Source: Gammaproteobacteria bacterium (GTDB taxonomy: Bacteria; Pseudomonadota; Gammaproteobacteria; Pseudomonadales; Halieaceae). From it: a DNA stretch of 64,000 bases. Location: contig JAUHXH010000002.1 in NCBI GenBank assembly GCA_030427085.1, forward strand, positions 496,001 to 560,000, written 5' to 3'. The stretch's first letter is position 1, and the number at the start of each line of letters is the position of its first letter. Both the position numbers and the translations under genes were made by a program. Positions 16,723 through 24,761 of this stretch are shown piece after piece. Under the pieces are notes generated by a model, which saw only the letters and a list, made by a program, of their open reading frames with translations, was not told the origin of the DNA and searched no databases.

Positions 16723-17601
16723 TCAGAACGACCCGAAAACTTCAGAAAGTCCGATCACCAGTAGCCATACGCCAAACAGAATCTTCAGGCGCCGGGCCCC
16801 CAGCAGCTGCACCAGCCGTCGCGCTAACAACCCGCCCATGGCTGCCCCGGGGCCGGCAAACATCAATACCTGCCAGTCGACCTGGGGGTCGATCAGGGCA
16901 TGCTGAGGCGAGGCAATCCAGACGCTAACGGCTGAAACAACCACGGCCACTGCCACGGCCAGCGTCACATCGAGGCGGCGCAGGATGAGATAGCAGGCAA
17001 TGAACTCCCCCACACCTACTGACAGCCAGGCCGTCACCACACCGCCGCCCAGGCTGATCAGTGCCAGTGCCAGCCAATCGAAGGTTTGCATGCCGGCGGG
17101 ACTGCTGCGGTGCAGCAACAGCGAAACCAGAATGAAACCGCCGAGAAAAAGCGAAAACACGCCAAACAGTGACTGTAGGGAGGAGGGCGCGTGCAGATTG
17201 AGTCCGTAGACCAGCCACAAACCGGCCGCCGAACCCACTGAGCACATCACTACCAGGGGAAAGAAGTGGCCCCACGAAGGCAGGCTGCGCGCCTGCCGGT
17301 GATGGTAGGTGGACCAGGCGACGGCCCCGGCTGTCATGCCAAAGCACTGGATGCCAAAACTGGTGGCGATGGATTGCGCATCGCTAAAGCCCAATTGGGC
17401 AAAGGCGGGGATAAACACCACACCGCCACCCGCGCCGGTGGCGTTGGCAAATATAGCGCCGGTCATGCCCAGCAGGGTGTAGGCGGAGTAACCCTCGGTG
17501 AGGGCGGGCAGCGGGCCAAGCAACAACAGCCCCGCCAGCGCGAGTACGGCGAATAGCGGTAAGAGCCAGTCGATCGCGCGGTTGGCGGAGCCCGAGGTCA
17601 T
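16723..17601 (-). CDS. TauE/SafE-family membrane permease
   Basis: A 292-residue polytopic inner-membrane protein of the sulfite exporter TauE/SafE family, with about eight hydrophobic helices. The glycine-rich GMTGAIFANATGAGGGVVFIPAFAQLGFS near residues 44-72 matches the first repeat, and LALISLGGGVVTAWLSVGVGEFIACYLILRR near 180-210 the second. Members export sulfite, sulfoacetate or other organosulfonates, but many have no known substrate. The neighbour upstream (DUF4136 lipoprotein) ends 6 nt before, so the two may be co-transcribed. No taurine or sulfonate catabolism genes are adjacent. Confidence 0.88.
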   Translation of the reverse strand: MTSGSANRAIDWLLPLFAVLALAGLLLLGPLPALTEGYSAYTLLGMTGAIFANATGAGGGVVFIPAFAQLGFSDAQSIATSFGIQCFGMTAGAVAWSTYHHRQARSLPSWGHFFPLVVMCSVGSAAGLWLVYGLNLHAPSSLQSLFGVFSLFLGGFILVSLLLHRSSPAGMQTFDWLALALISLGGGVVTAWLSVGVGEFIACYLILRRLDVTLAVAVAVVVSAVSVWIASPQHALIDPQVDWQVLMFAGPGAAMGGLLARRLVQLLGARRLKILFGVWLLVIGLSEVFGSF

Positions 17602-17607
17602 CGCCGG

Positions 17608-18216
17608 TCAGTTGGCTCCGGTGGCGTCGGGGGGGAATTTCGACAGAAGCTCGCGGGATAATTCGGCGGCGATATGATTCTTTTCCTTCTGGGTCAGGGA
17701 TTCCTGCAATCGACCCTCGGCAATGCCGCGCCAGATGACTTTGCCGGTGCTGGCATTGAGGATGTCCAACACCACGGTGCCTTCTTCCCAGGTGCGCACG
17801 CTCGGGCCGCTGCTGTAACCCAGCGTTACGCCGGAGCCGTAACTGCCCACGCCCATGCCGCCGTACATGCCGGCGGGATAATTATTGAACGAGTCCATGC
17901 GCATTTGTTGCTGTTTGGAGATGTTGTAGTTGATCCACAAATCTGCGGGCCCCTGTGTAGCCTCGCGGTAGCCTTTGCGCTTCAGTTCGGCGTCGACATA
18001 GGTGCGCACGCGTTTGTCGGAGGCGTTGTAGTGGCGGTACTCGGCTTCTCGGGAGGGGTGGGTGTCGTCGTACCAGCGATAGGTTTTGAACGGTGAGAAG
18101 TCCGTGTACTCATCGTGGTCGAACATGTAGGTGGGTTTGCTGGCGCAGGCGCCGAGGAAGCCGCACAGCAGGGCGACCAGCACCTGTGCCCGGTAGGTAA
18201 CATACTGATTGAACAT
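17608..18216 (-). CDS. DUF4136-type lipoprotein
   Basis: An outer-membrane or periplasmic lipoprotein. From the ATG at 18216 the N-terminus MFNQYVTYRAQVLVALLCGFLGAC has a signal peptide with lipobox LGAC; an ATG at 18243 adds nine residues before it. The mature part (about 180 residues) contains YTDFSPFKTYRW and the repeated Gly/Tyr/Ser loop typical of DUF4136, and ends in a motif (VIWRGIAEGRLQ..) common to this family. Function is unknown; members are abundant, small, periplasm-facing lipoproteins. It is upstream of the TauE gene and 28 nt beyond the stop of the exported hydrolase gene, on the same strand. Confidence 0.85.
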   Translation of the reverse strand: MFNQYVTYRAQVLVALLCGFLGACASKPTYMFDHDEYTDFSPFKTYRWYDDTHPSREAEYRHYNASDKRVRTYVDAELKRKGYREATQGPADLWINYNISKQQQMRMDSFNNYPAGMYGGMGVGSYGSGVTLGYSSGPSVRTWEEGTVVLDILNASTGKVIWRGIAEGRLQESLTQKEKNHIAAELSRELLSKFPPDATGAN

Positions 18217-18271
18217 AATTTGACGCACCCGCTTGTTAAACATGGGGCAGAGTATACGGAATTCCGCGGTG

Positions 18272-19138
18272 CTACTGGCAGTGCTTATCCAGAAAGCTTG
18301 CAGTCGTGGCGATCAATCGGCCCCGGGAGGCAGAAAAGCTGTGGTCGTCGTCAATCAGCACATACTCTACCTTGCTGTTGTCGGTGTCCCGTAGCGCTTC
18401 CACCAGCGGCAGAATCTGGCTGTCCAGCGGAATCACCTCACTGTCGGCGGCGATAAACAGAATCGGGCGACCGTTGATGTGATCGATCCGCTCCAGCAGG
18501 TCGAGGGCTTTGCCGCGCTGTTCAAATTCTTTCAGTGCCTTGTCGCCTGACCACCCCGCCAGCATGAAGAGCTGGTCGCTGTAGCCTTTCCACATCGCCA
18601 CGCGCTCGGGGTTGTTAAAAAGGTCGCCGCCACGGGTGCCGAGGTTGGCCCCATCCAGTGACACGGCGCAGCGCACCTGCGCGTCCCCCAGGATACCGGA
18701 CACCGCCATGTGACCACCCATGCTGTGACCCACCACAGAAATGTGTTCGGGATCGATGCGCAGTGCGGTGGCATTGGCCGGCGCACGCATGTAGTCCAGT
18801 ACCGTTTGCACATCCCGTTCCGCGCCGGTGAAAGAAAATTCGCCCTCGCTGCCCCAGGCACCGCGATAGTGGAAGAACACTACCGTCCAGCCCTGGCTGC
18901 GCAGGGCCTGTGCCATATCCAGGTTTTTCTCGTTGCCGGGGTAGCCGTGTAGCAGGAGCACTGCAGGGTGCGGCCCGGCGCCCTGGGCGATGTAAGCCAG
19001 GCCAGGCATGCGCTTACCGTTCGCGTCGATAGTGAGCTCTGCTACCGCCGGGGGGAACTCGCCCTGGGGTTTGGCCCAGGCGAGGCCGGTCAGCAGTAGC
19101 GCGCACGCGCACAGGACGATACGAGGGAAGCGCTTCAT
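18272..19138 (-). CDS. Exported alpha/beta-hydrolase (dienelactone hydrolase/S9-like)
   Basis: A 288-residue alpha/beta-hydrolase with a signal peptide (IVLCACALLLTGLAWA). The oxyanion region is LLLHGYPGNEKN near 61-72. The nucleophile elbow is GHSMGG with Ser about 139. An Asp in AADSEVIPLDSQ and the His of DDDHSF near the end complete the triad. The size fits small periplasmic esterases or peptidase-like hydrolases. It sits between the DUF4136 lipoprotein and a MarR regulator on the minus strand; 11 nt separate it from the MarR gene, so the two could be one transcript. Substrate unknown. Confidence 0.87.
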   Translation of the reverse strand: MKRFPRIVLCACALLLTGLAWAKPQGEFPPAVAELTIDANGKRMPGLAYIAQGAGPHPAVLLLHGYPGNEKNLDMAQALRSQGWTVVFFHYRGAWGSEGEFSFTGAERDVQTVLDYMRAPANATALRIDPEHISVVGHSMGGHMAVSGILGDAQVRCAVSLDGANLGTRGGDLFNNPERVAMWKGYSDQLFMLAGWSGDKALKEFEQRGKALDLLERIDHINGRPILFIAADSEVIPLDSQILPLVEALRDTDNSKVEYVLIDDDHSFSASRGRLIATTASFLDKHCQ

Positions 19139-19149
19139 TGGGTGGCACC

Positions 19150-19608
19150 TTACGTCGTTGTGTTGTCGCCGTTAAATTCACGGCCTCTGAGGTCGGTCAG
19201 TATGGCATCGGCGGCGGGCAAATTCTCGCCCAGATTGTTTTCCAGTTCTGCCTGGGCCTGCTGCCATAGTGGGTAGGCCTGCCGCAGTTTGCGTCGGCCA
19301 GCTGTGGTGATGGTCAGGGAGCGTTTGCGGGCCGGTCCTTCACTGGAGCGTGCCAACCAGCCCTCCGACTCCAGCAGGCTTAAATTCCGCGACAGCGCGG
19401 TGCGCTCTATCGACAGGTCCTGCGCCAGGTCGGTGATCGACTGCGGGCGTAAACCGGCCACTGTTACCAACAGCGTGAACTGCGTAATTGTCAGGCCACA
19501 GGGCCGCAGGGCGGTGTCGTAGTGACGAGTAACCGCCCGCGCCGCACTCAATGTGCGCACACCCAGGCAGCGACTGCCAATGTCTTTAAGGAGGTCGGTG
19601 TCTTTCAT
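19150..19608 (-). CDS. MarR-family transcriptional regulator
   Basis: A 152-residue winged-helix regulator starting at ATG 19608; an in-frame start at 19653 would run through the likely operator and is less plausible. The DNA-binding segment is QSITDLAQDLSIERTALSRNLSLLESEGWL followed by the wing RSSEGPARKRSLTITTAGRRKL. It is divergent from an RND-type efflux operon, the standard MarR setting. Two perfect palindromes occupy the 92-bp intergenic space. It probably represses both itself and the exporter and is released by an amphiphilic ligand. Confidence 0.9.
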   Translation of the reverse strand: MKDTDLLKDIGSRCLGVRTLSAARAVTRHYDTALRPCGLTITQFTLLVTVAGLRPQSITDLAQDLSIERTALSRNLSLLESEGWLARSSEGPARKRSLTITTAGRRKLRQAYPLWQQAQAELENNLGENLPAADAILTDLRGREFNGDNTTT

Positions 19609-19613
19609 AATTA

Positions 19614-19625
19614 GTGTATATACAC
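19614..19625. promoter_or_regulatory. Candidate MarR operator 1
   Basis: GTGTATATACAC is a perfect 12-bp palindrome five nt from the MarR gene start, placed to block its translation start or promoter. Confidence 0.5.
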
Positions 19626-19666
19626 CCTTGACCGCCGCCTTGCAATCATGCATATTTCGCCCATGT

Positions 19667-19680
19667 CGTGCATATGCACG
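19667..19680. promoter_or_regulatory. Candidate MarR operator 2
   Basis: CGTGCATATGCACG is a perfect 14-bp palindrome 20 nt before the RND gene start and shares the GTGxATATxCAC core with operator 1, which supports binding by the same regulator. Confidence 0.5.
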
Positions 19681-19700
19681 TTATGAATAGAGGGAAAACT

Positions 19701-22103
19701 ATGAAAGACGGCAATCGCAGCTTGCAGGCATTCGAAGTTTTGCTTCGATGGCGCTGGCTGGTACTTGTGCTGACCTTCGCTTTGATCGGATTGACAGCGA
19801 GTTCGCTACCGAAGTTGGTGAAAGACACCTCTGCCGATGCCTTTATCGGCAAGGACCAGCCGGCACTGGTCTACAAAAACCGCATCGAAAAGACCTTTGG
19901 CCTGACCGACCCGGTGGTGGTGGCGGTCATTGATCGCGATGAGAATGGCATTTACGACCCGGACAACCTCGCCCTGGTACAGCGTTTGACGCAAGCCATC
20001 GAAGGGCTGCCGCAGATCGACCCTGAGCGTGTCACCAGTATCGCCACTGAAAACCACATTGCCGGTAATGCCGAAGGTATTGTCGTGGAAGGTTTTCTCG
20101 ACGAGAACACCGACTTTTTCACCGCGCCATTAGGCAGTCAGGAGCGCGCCCAACAGATTCGTGCGGCGCTGGAAGACTTTCCGCTTTATCAGGGATTGCT
20201 GGTGAGCAGGGATGGCTCGACCACTCTGATTGTGGCGGAGTTGCTCAATGACGATCTGGCGACAAAGGCCTATCACGCCATCGAGGCATTGGTAGCTGCC
20301 GAATCCTTGTCCGGTGGTACCGAAGTTCATGTGGCCGGTGAAGGTGCGGTTATGGGCTATCTGTCGAGCTACATCGATCGCGATGCGAGTCGCCTGAATC
20401 CGCTGGCGGCGCTGATCATTACTGTGGTGCTGTTTGTCGGTTTTATGTCGATCCGGGCTGCGATCCTGCCCAACCTTATCGTAGCGGGTACCGTGTTGGG
20501 CTCCTTCGGATTGATGGCCGCATCCAGTACGCCCTTCTATGTCATTACCAACGGCCTGGTGGTGAACCTGATCGGTATTGCCGTGGCGGATTCCATTCAC
20601 GTCCTGTCGAATTACTACACGCAATTGCGCACGGCGCCAGAGCTGACCAAACAGCAGGCAATTGTGCGAGCGATGTCGGCCATGTGGCGGCCGATTTCGC
20701 TGACGTCCATTACTACCATGGCGGGCTTTATGGCTTTGTCCCTGAGTTCGGTGATGCCGCCGGTGGAATCCTTCGGCCGCTTTGGCGCGCTGGGCGTGCT
20801 GTTGGCGTGGGTTTACTCGATGACACTGCTGCCTGTGCTGTTGAGCTTGTGGCCAACACGGCGCGTACCGCGGCCCTTCGCCAATGATGAACAGGGGCAC
20901 CCGCGCATTGGTATTCCAGAGCGCATGATGGATCGGCTGGGTGCCGCGGTACTTGCGGCGCCACGCCCTGTGGTGCTGGCAGGTGGCCTGCTGTTCTTGG
21001 TGGGTGTTGGCGGTGCATTGCAGGTCCAGGTAGAAGAAGAGCGAATCGCCAACTTTAAATCCACCGAAAAAATCCACCAGGCCGACAAGGCGATTAATGC
21101 CAGTATGGACGGCATTTATAGTCTGGATGTGTTGATAGAAACGCCGGAGCCCGGCGGTCTTTACGATCCCGAGGTGTTGCGTCGAATCGAGTCCCTGCAA
21201 CGCCATATCGAAACGCTGCCAGCGGTGGGAGGCACCACTTCCATCGTGGACTACGTGAAGCAATTGCACCGTGCGGTGAGCGATGGCAATCGATCTGCCT
21301 ACACGATTCCTGACGATCCACAACTGATTGCGCAGCTGTTCTTCCTGTATGGCGCCAGCGCAGACCCCACTGACTTTGAGGAGGAAGTTGACTACGACTT
21401 CCAGCACACCTTGCTGCGCGCTCAGGTGTCGGAGGGTCGCTACAGCATTAACAAACAACTGGTGCCGGTACTGGAGCGCTACGTCGCCGAACATTTCAAT
21501 GATGAGAACGCCACAGCAACGGTGACCGGGCGGGTGTCTGTCTCTTATTACTGGTTCCAGGGTGTAGACAAGTCGACCTTACTCTCGATCGCGTTGTCGT
21601 TTGGCGCCGTGGTGCTCGCTGCGATCATATTGTTCCGCTCCACGGCGCTTGGCTTGTTGGCGGCAGTGCCAGTGGGCCTGGCCATTTTACTGGTGTACGC
21701 CGTTATGGGATTTGCGGGCATTCCTCTGGATATCGGCACATCCATGTTTGCTGCCATTGCTATCGGCCTGTCGATCGATTTCGCCATTCACAGCCTCGAT
21801 CGCATTCAGGAAATAGCGCGAACGCATGGTTTGACCGCGAGGGCGTTGCAAGCCCTGTACCCCGATACCGGTCGCGCCTTGTTATTTAACTTCATCGCGG
21901 TTGCCGGGGGCTTCGGGGTGCTGGTGACCTCAGAGGTGCCGCCGCTAATCAAGTTCGGCACGCTGGTTGCCGTAGCGGTGTCCACCGCCTTTCTGGCGTC
22001 CCTGACTCTGCTGCCTGCCCTGGTGCTTCTGCTGAAGCCGCAGGCACTGACCAAAACAACAATTGAGGAGAACTCCCATGTACCCACTGAAAGTATTGCT
22101 TAG
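19701..22103 (+). CDS. RND-superfamily (MMPL/HAE3-type) transporter
   Basis: An 800-residue RND transporter with two repeats of six membrane helices and two large periplasmic loops. ATG 19701 is chosen because AGAGGG lies 7 nt upstream; the frame extends to 19668 but that start would fall inside the palindromic operator. Helix 4 and 10 motifs IGIAVADSIHVL and IAIGLSIDFAIHSLDR carry the Asp residues used for proton coupling. The type resembles MMPL/hopanoid-lipid exporters rather than drug pumps with membrane-fusion partners. The gene overlaps the LolA-like gene by 26 nt and is followed by an outer-membrane barrel gene, so the trio may move a lipid or hydrophobic molecule across the envelope. 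Confidence 0.92.
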   Translation: MKDGNRSLQAFEVLLRWRWLVLVLTFALIGLTASSLPKLVKDTSADAFIGKDQPALVYKNRIEKTFGLTDPVVVAVIDRDENGIYDPDNLALVQRLTQAIEGLPQIDPERVTSIATENHIAGNAEGIVVEGFLDENTDFFTAPLGSQERAQQIRAALEDFPLYQGLLVSRDGSTTLIVAELLNDDLATKAYHAIEALVAAESLSGGTEVHVAGEGAVMGYLSSYIDRDASRLNPLAALIITVVLFVGFMSIRAAILPNLIVAGTVLGSFGLMAASSTPFYVITNGLVVNLIGIAVADSIHVLSNYYTQLRTAPELTKQQAIVRAMSAMWRPISLTSITTMAGFMALSLSSVMPPVESFGRFGALGVLLAWVYSMTLLPVLLSLWPTRRVPRPFANDEQGHPRIGIPERMMDRLGAAVLAAPRPVVLAGGLLFLVGVGGALQVQVEEERIANFKSTEKIHQADKAINASMDGIYSLDVLIETPEPGGLYDPEVLRRIESLQRHIETLPAVGGTTSIVDYVKQLHRAVSDGNRSAYTIPDDPQLIAQLFFLYGASADPTDFEEEVDYDFQHTLLRAQVSEGRYSINKQLVPVLERYVAEHFNDENATATVTGRVSVSYYWFQGVDKSTLLSIALSFGAVVLAAIILFRSTALGLLAAVPVGLAILLVYAVMGFAGIPLDIGTSMFAAIAIGLSIDFAIHSLDRIQEIARTHGLTARALQALYPDTGRALLFNFIAVAGGFGVLVTSEVPPLIKFGTLVAVAVSTAFLASLTLLPALVLLLKPQALTKTTIEENSHVPTESIA

Positions 22104-22872
22104 TGCTCTGCTGCTGTCGTTACCTGTAATGGTATTGGCAGCTCCGAGTGGCGACGAGATCATAGAGAAAGTGAACGCCCGCGAAGACGGCCTGCACGTG
22201 CAGCGCAACTTTACGGTTGAGCTGACCGACAGAAACGGCCGTACGCGTACGGAAAAAACCCTGTCGTACCGGCGTTACTTTGGCGACGAAAAACGCACCA
22301 TTATCTTCTATACCGAACCCACTAACGTGCGTGGCACGGGATTTCTGACTTTTGATTATGTCGATCGTGGTGAGGATGATGACCAGTGGCTCTATCTACC
22401 TGCGCTACGGAAAATCCGGCGCATTCCCTCGTCCGACCGCGGGGACTATTTCCTCGGCACTGACTTTACCTACGAGGAAATAAAGAAGGAGCAGAAGGTT
22501 GAGCCTGAGGACTACCACTTTGTTGCTCAAGGCACGGAGCAAGTGGATGGACGTGAGTTGCTGGTAGTGGAGGGCACCCCCTCTGACGAGGCGATTGCGA
22601 AAGAACTGGGCGTGTCCAAAGTGGTTTGGCGCGTAGATCCGGAAATCTGGATGAGCCGCAAGACGGACTACTACGACCGCAATGGCAATCATGCGCGCAC
22701 CATTACGCTGGAAGGCGTGGACACCATTGCGGGGTTCATCACGACCACCGCGCTGCACGTGCTGAATCACAAAACCCAGCACAGTACGCGTATCACCTTC
22801 CATGATACGGATTATGAATCCGCCGTACCGGAAAGCCTGTTCACTCAGGCGCGGCTGCGCCGCGGGTTGTAG
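22078..22872 (+). CDS. Outer membrane lipoprotein-sorting (LolA-like) protein
   Basis: A 264-residue periplasmic protein with the LolA-like fold annotated as outer-membrane lipoprotein-sorting protein. ATG 22078 is supported by GAGGAG 8 nt upstream; the reading frame is open further back to a TTG. The signal peptide is LLSALLLSLPVMVLA. Conserved blocks are TEPTNVRGTGFLTFDY, WLYLPALRKIRRI and GDYFLGTDFTYEEI, which recur in proteins encoded beside RND/MMPL transporters. The likely role is binding and shuttling the hydrophobic substrate of the neighbouring transporter. It is a member of a three-gene operon under MarR control. Confidence 0.88.
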   Translation: MYPLKVLLSALLLSLPVMVLAAPSGDEIIEKVNAREDGLHVQRNFTVELTDRNGRTRTEKTLSYRRYFGDEKRTIIFYTEPTNVRGTGFLTFDYVDRGEDDDQWLYLPALRKIRRIPSSDRGDYFLGTDFTYEEIKKEQKVEPEDYHFVAQGTEQVDGRELLVVEGTPSDEAIAKELGVSKVVWRVDPEIWMSRKTDYYDRNGNHARTITLEGVDTIAGFITTTALHVLNHKTQHSTRITFHDTDYESAVPESLFTQARLRRGL

Positions 22873-22874
22873 TC

Positions 22875-24215
22875 GTGAGGATGCGGCGTAAGAAATTCAC
22901 GCTGTTGCGGTGGTGGCTGGCCTTGGGGGTAGCCGCGCTACCTGTGGGTCAGGCTGTTGCAGAAGAGGTGGCCCCGCGAGGGTTCATCAAGGGCCGGCAT
23001 GCCACCGGTATTGATGGCAGTGAAGGGCAGCTATCGGAACTGCTGGCGGAACTGGAGTTCAGCGGCAGCTTATCGCCTGCCGCAAGTTTCAAGGTCATCG
23101 GCCGCGCGCGCTACGACGCGCTGGATTACCTGGAGCCCGGTGAGCTGGAAGATCAGGGTGACTATCGCTCCGGCTGGAACCGGCGAATGTCTGTCAGCGA
23201 CAACGCTGACGTGGAACTGCGGGAGGCCTACCTCGATCTCTACGCCGGAGAGTGGTTTTTCCGCCTGGGCAAGCAGCAGGTAGTGTGGGGGCAGGCGGAC
23301 GGCCTGCGGGTGCTCGATCAAGTAAACCCACTGAGCTATCGCGAGTTCATCCTCGGCGATTTTGACGAGCGCCGCATTCCCCTGTGGATGGTAAACGCCG
23401 AACGCCCGGTGGGTGATGTGACTGTCCAGTTGTTGTGGGTGTTGGATCAAACCTACGACGAACTACCCACAGAGGGAGTATTCGCCTTCACTGCGTCGCA
23501 GTTTCGCCCCCAGCTTCCCGATGATGTAACGAGCGTAACGCTGACAGCAGTCGAGCGCCCCGACGGCGCCTTCAGCGACAGTAACGCCGGTGTTCGCGTG
23601 ACCGGGTTCAGCGGTGGCTGGGACTGGTCGCTGAATGCTCTGTATGCCTATCGCTCGTCGCCGGTCATATACCGGGAGCGGCACGGTCAGGGGGGCTACA
23701 CGCTTGAGCCTACGTACTCTCGCTCCACACTGGTGGGTGGTTCTGCGTCCAATGCCTTTGGCAGCTGGACCCTGAGAACGGAAATGGGGCTGCAATCGAA
23801 ACTGCCGGTGCTGGTTAATGATCCAGCAGACACCGACGGCATTGTCGAAACACCGGAAGTGCGCGGCGTAGTGGGCCTGGATTACCAGGTCGATGCCGAC
23901 ACACTGCTGAGTGGACAGCTTTTTGTGAGTACTCTGGTAGATGCGGTTGCCGATGCCCGGCGTGACCGTACCACTGAAACCGCCAGCTTCTTGCTGCGGC
24001 GTGAGTTTATGAACGATACCGTGCAAGTCGAAGGCTTGTTGTTGCACAGCATCGATAGGGGCGACGGACTTGCACAGCTGTCAGCAAAATATCGCTTTTC
24101 AGATGCCATCAACTTACGCGCGGGTATTGATTTTTTTTATGGTGATGAAGAGGGGCTCTACGGCCAGTTTGACAAGCTGGATCGGGTGAGTGTCTCTGTT
24201 GAATACGGTTTTTAA
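22875..24215 (+). CDS. DUF1302-like outer-membrane beta-barrel protein
   Basis: A 446-residue exported protein beginning at GTG 22875 or ATG 22881, with a signal peptide ending LPVGQAVA. The rest alternates polar and aromatic residues in beta-strand patterns and ends in VSVEYGF, the terminal Phe signature of outer-membrane barrels. VELREAYLDLYAGEWFFRLGKQQVVWGQADGLRVLDQVNPLSYREF is the conserved central segment of DUF1302-type and related barrels. It follows the LolA-like gene after 2 nt. It could be the outer-membrane acceptor or pore of the RND/LolA-like system. Confidence 0.8.
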   Translation: MRMRRKKFTLLRWWLALGVAALPVGQAVAEEVAPRGFIKGRHATGIDGSEGQLSELLAELEFSGSLSPAASFKVIGRARYDALDYLEPGELEDQGDYRSGWNRRMSVSDNADVELREAYLDLYAGEWFFRLGKQQVVWGQADGLRVLDQVNPLSYREFILGDFDERRIPLWMVNAERPVGDVTVQLLWVLDQTYDELPTEGVFAFTASQFRPQLPDDVTSVTLTAVERPDGAFSDSNAGVRVTGFSGGWDWSLNALYAYRSSPVIYRERHGQGGYTLEPTYSRSTLVGGSASNAFGSWTLRTEMGLQSKLPVLVNDPADTDGIVETPEVRGVVGLDYQVDADTLLSGQLFVSTLVDAVADARRDRTTETASFLLRREFMNDTVQVEGLLLHSIDRGDGLAQLSAKYRFSDAINLRAGIDFFYGDEEGLYGQFDKLDRVSVSVEYGF

Positions 24216-24262
24216 AACGCGCTTTTTTTGAAAGACGATTAGGCGGCAAGGAATCAAGTGGT

Positions 24263-24709
24263 ATGCAGAACAATTTTGCTATATTCGTTCCCGTGAGAAT
24301 CTACGGTGTATGTCATTGCGGGAAATGCGAGGTGGTGGTCGAGATGCCAGTTGACCCCTCTGAGCTGGTGCCGCGCGTCTGCGGCTGCGATTACTGTCAA
24401 GCTAACCCATCAACGCTGGTGAGTTCACCTGACATGGCGATAGAAGTGCTGACGTATAGAGACGGTTTGCGCGCAGCTACCAACGGCAGTGAGCAGGCGA
24501 CTTTCTATCACTGCAACAACTGTGACCAGCTTGTAGCGGTAGCGGCAGAAGTGGGCGGGGAGTCTCGCGGCGCGGTGAATGGGCTGCTCTTCCGTAACAA
24601 GGCGACATTCGCCGAGCCGGTCGCGATTCAACCAAAACTGCTATCGGCGGTGGAGAAAGCGCAGCGGTGGCAGGCGTTGTGGGGGCGCATAAAAATATAC
24701 TATGCCTGA
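24263..24709 (+). CDS. GFA-family zinc protein (CENP-V/GFA domain)
   Basis: A 148-residue protein of the glutathione-dependent formaldehyde-activating enzyme (GFA) family. The zinc-binding cysteines are in VCHCGKCEVV, RVCGCDYCQANPS and HCNNCDQL. ATG 24263 has AAGGA 10 nt upstream; GTG 24293 would give a shorter form starting just before the first Cys motif. The name is historical and most members are of unknown function, so I do not assign formaldehyde metabolism. It ends 52 nt before the convergent LysR gene. Confidence 0.8.
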   Translation: MQNNFAIFVPVRIYGVCHCGKCEVVVEMPVDPSELVPRVCGCDYCQANPSTLVSSPDMAIEVLTYRDGLRAATNGSEQATFYHCNNCDQLVAVAAEVGGESRGAVNGLLFRNKATFAEPVAIQPKLLSAVEKAQRWQALWGRIKIYYA

Positions 24710-24761
24710 GCCCGGCCTAACCCTGTTGCTGCATCAAGTGGCAGCGGTGAGGTGACTGGCG

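Noticed and set aside
24216-24262. Terminator after the outer-membrane barrel gene (T-rich GCTTTTTTTG)
   Set aside because: There is a T run but no stable stem before it.
24263-24709. Formaldehyde detoxification role for the GFA-family gene, linked to VanA formaldehyde release
   Set aside because: The GFA name does not reliably mean formaldehyde activity, and the gene is convergent with and outside the aromatic operon.
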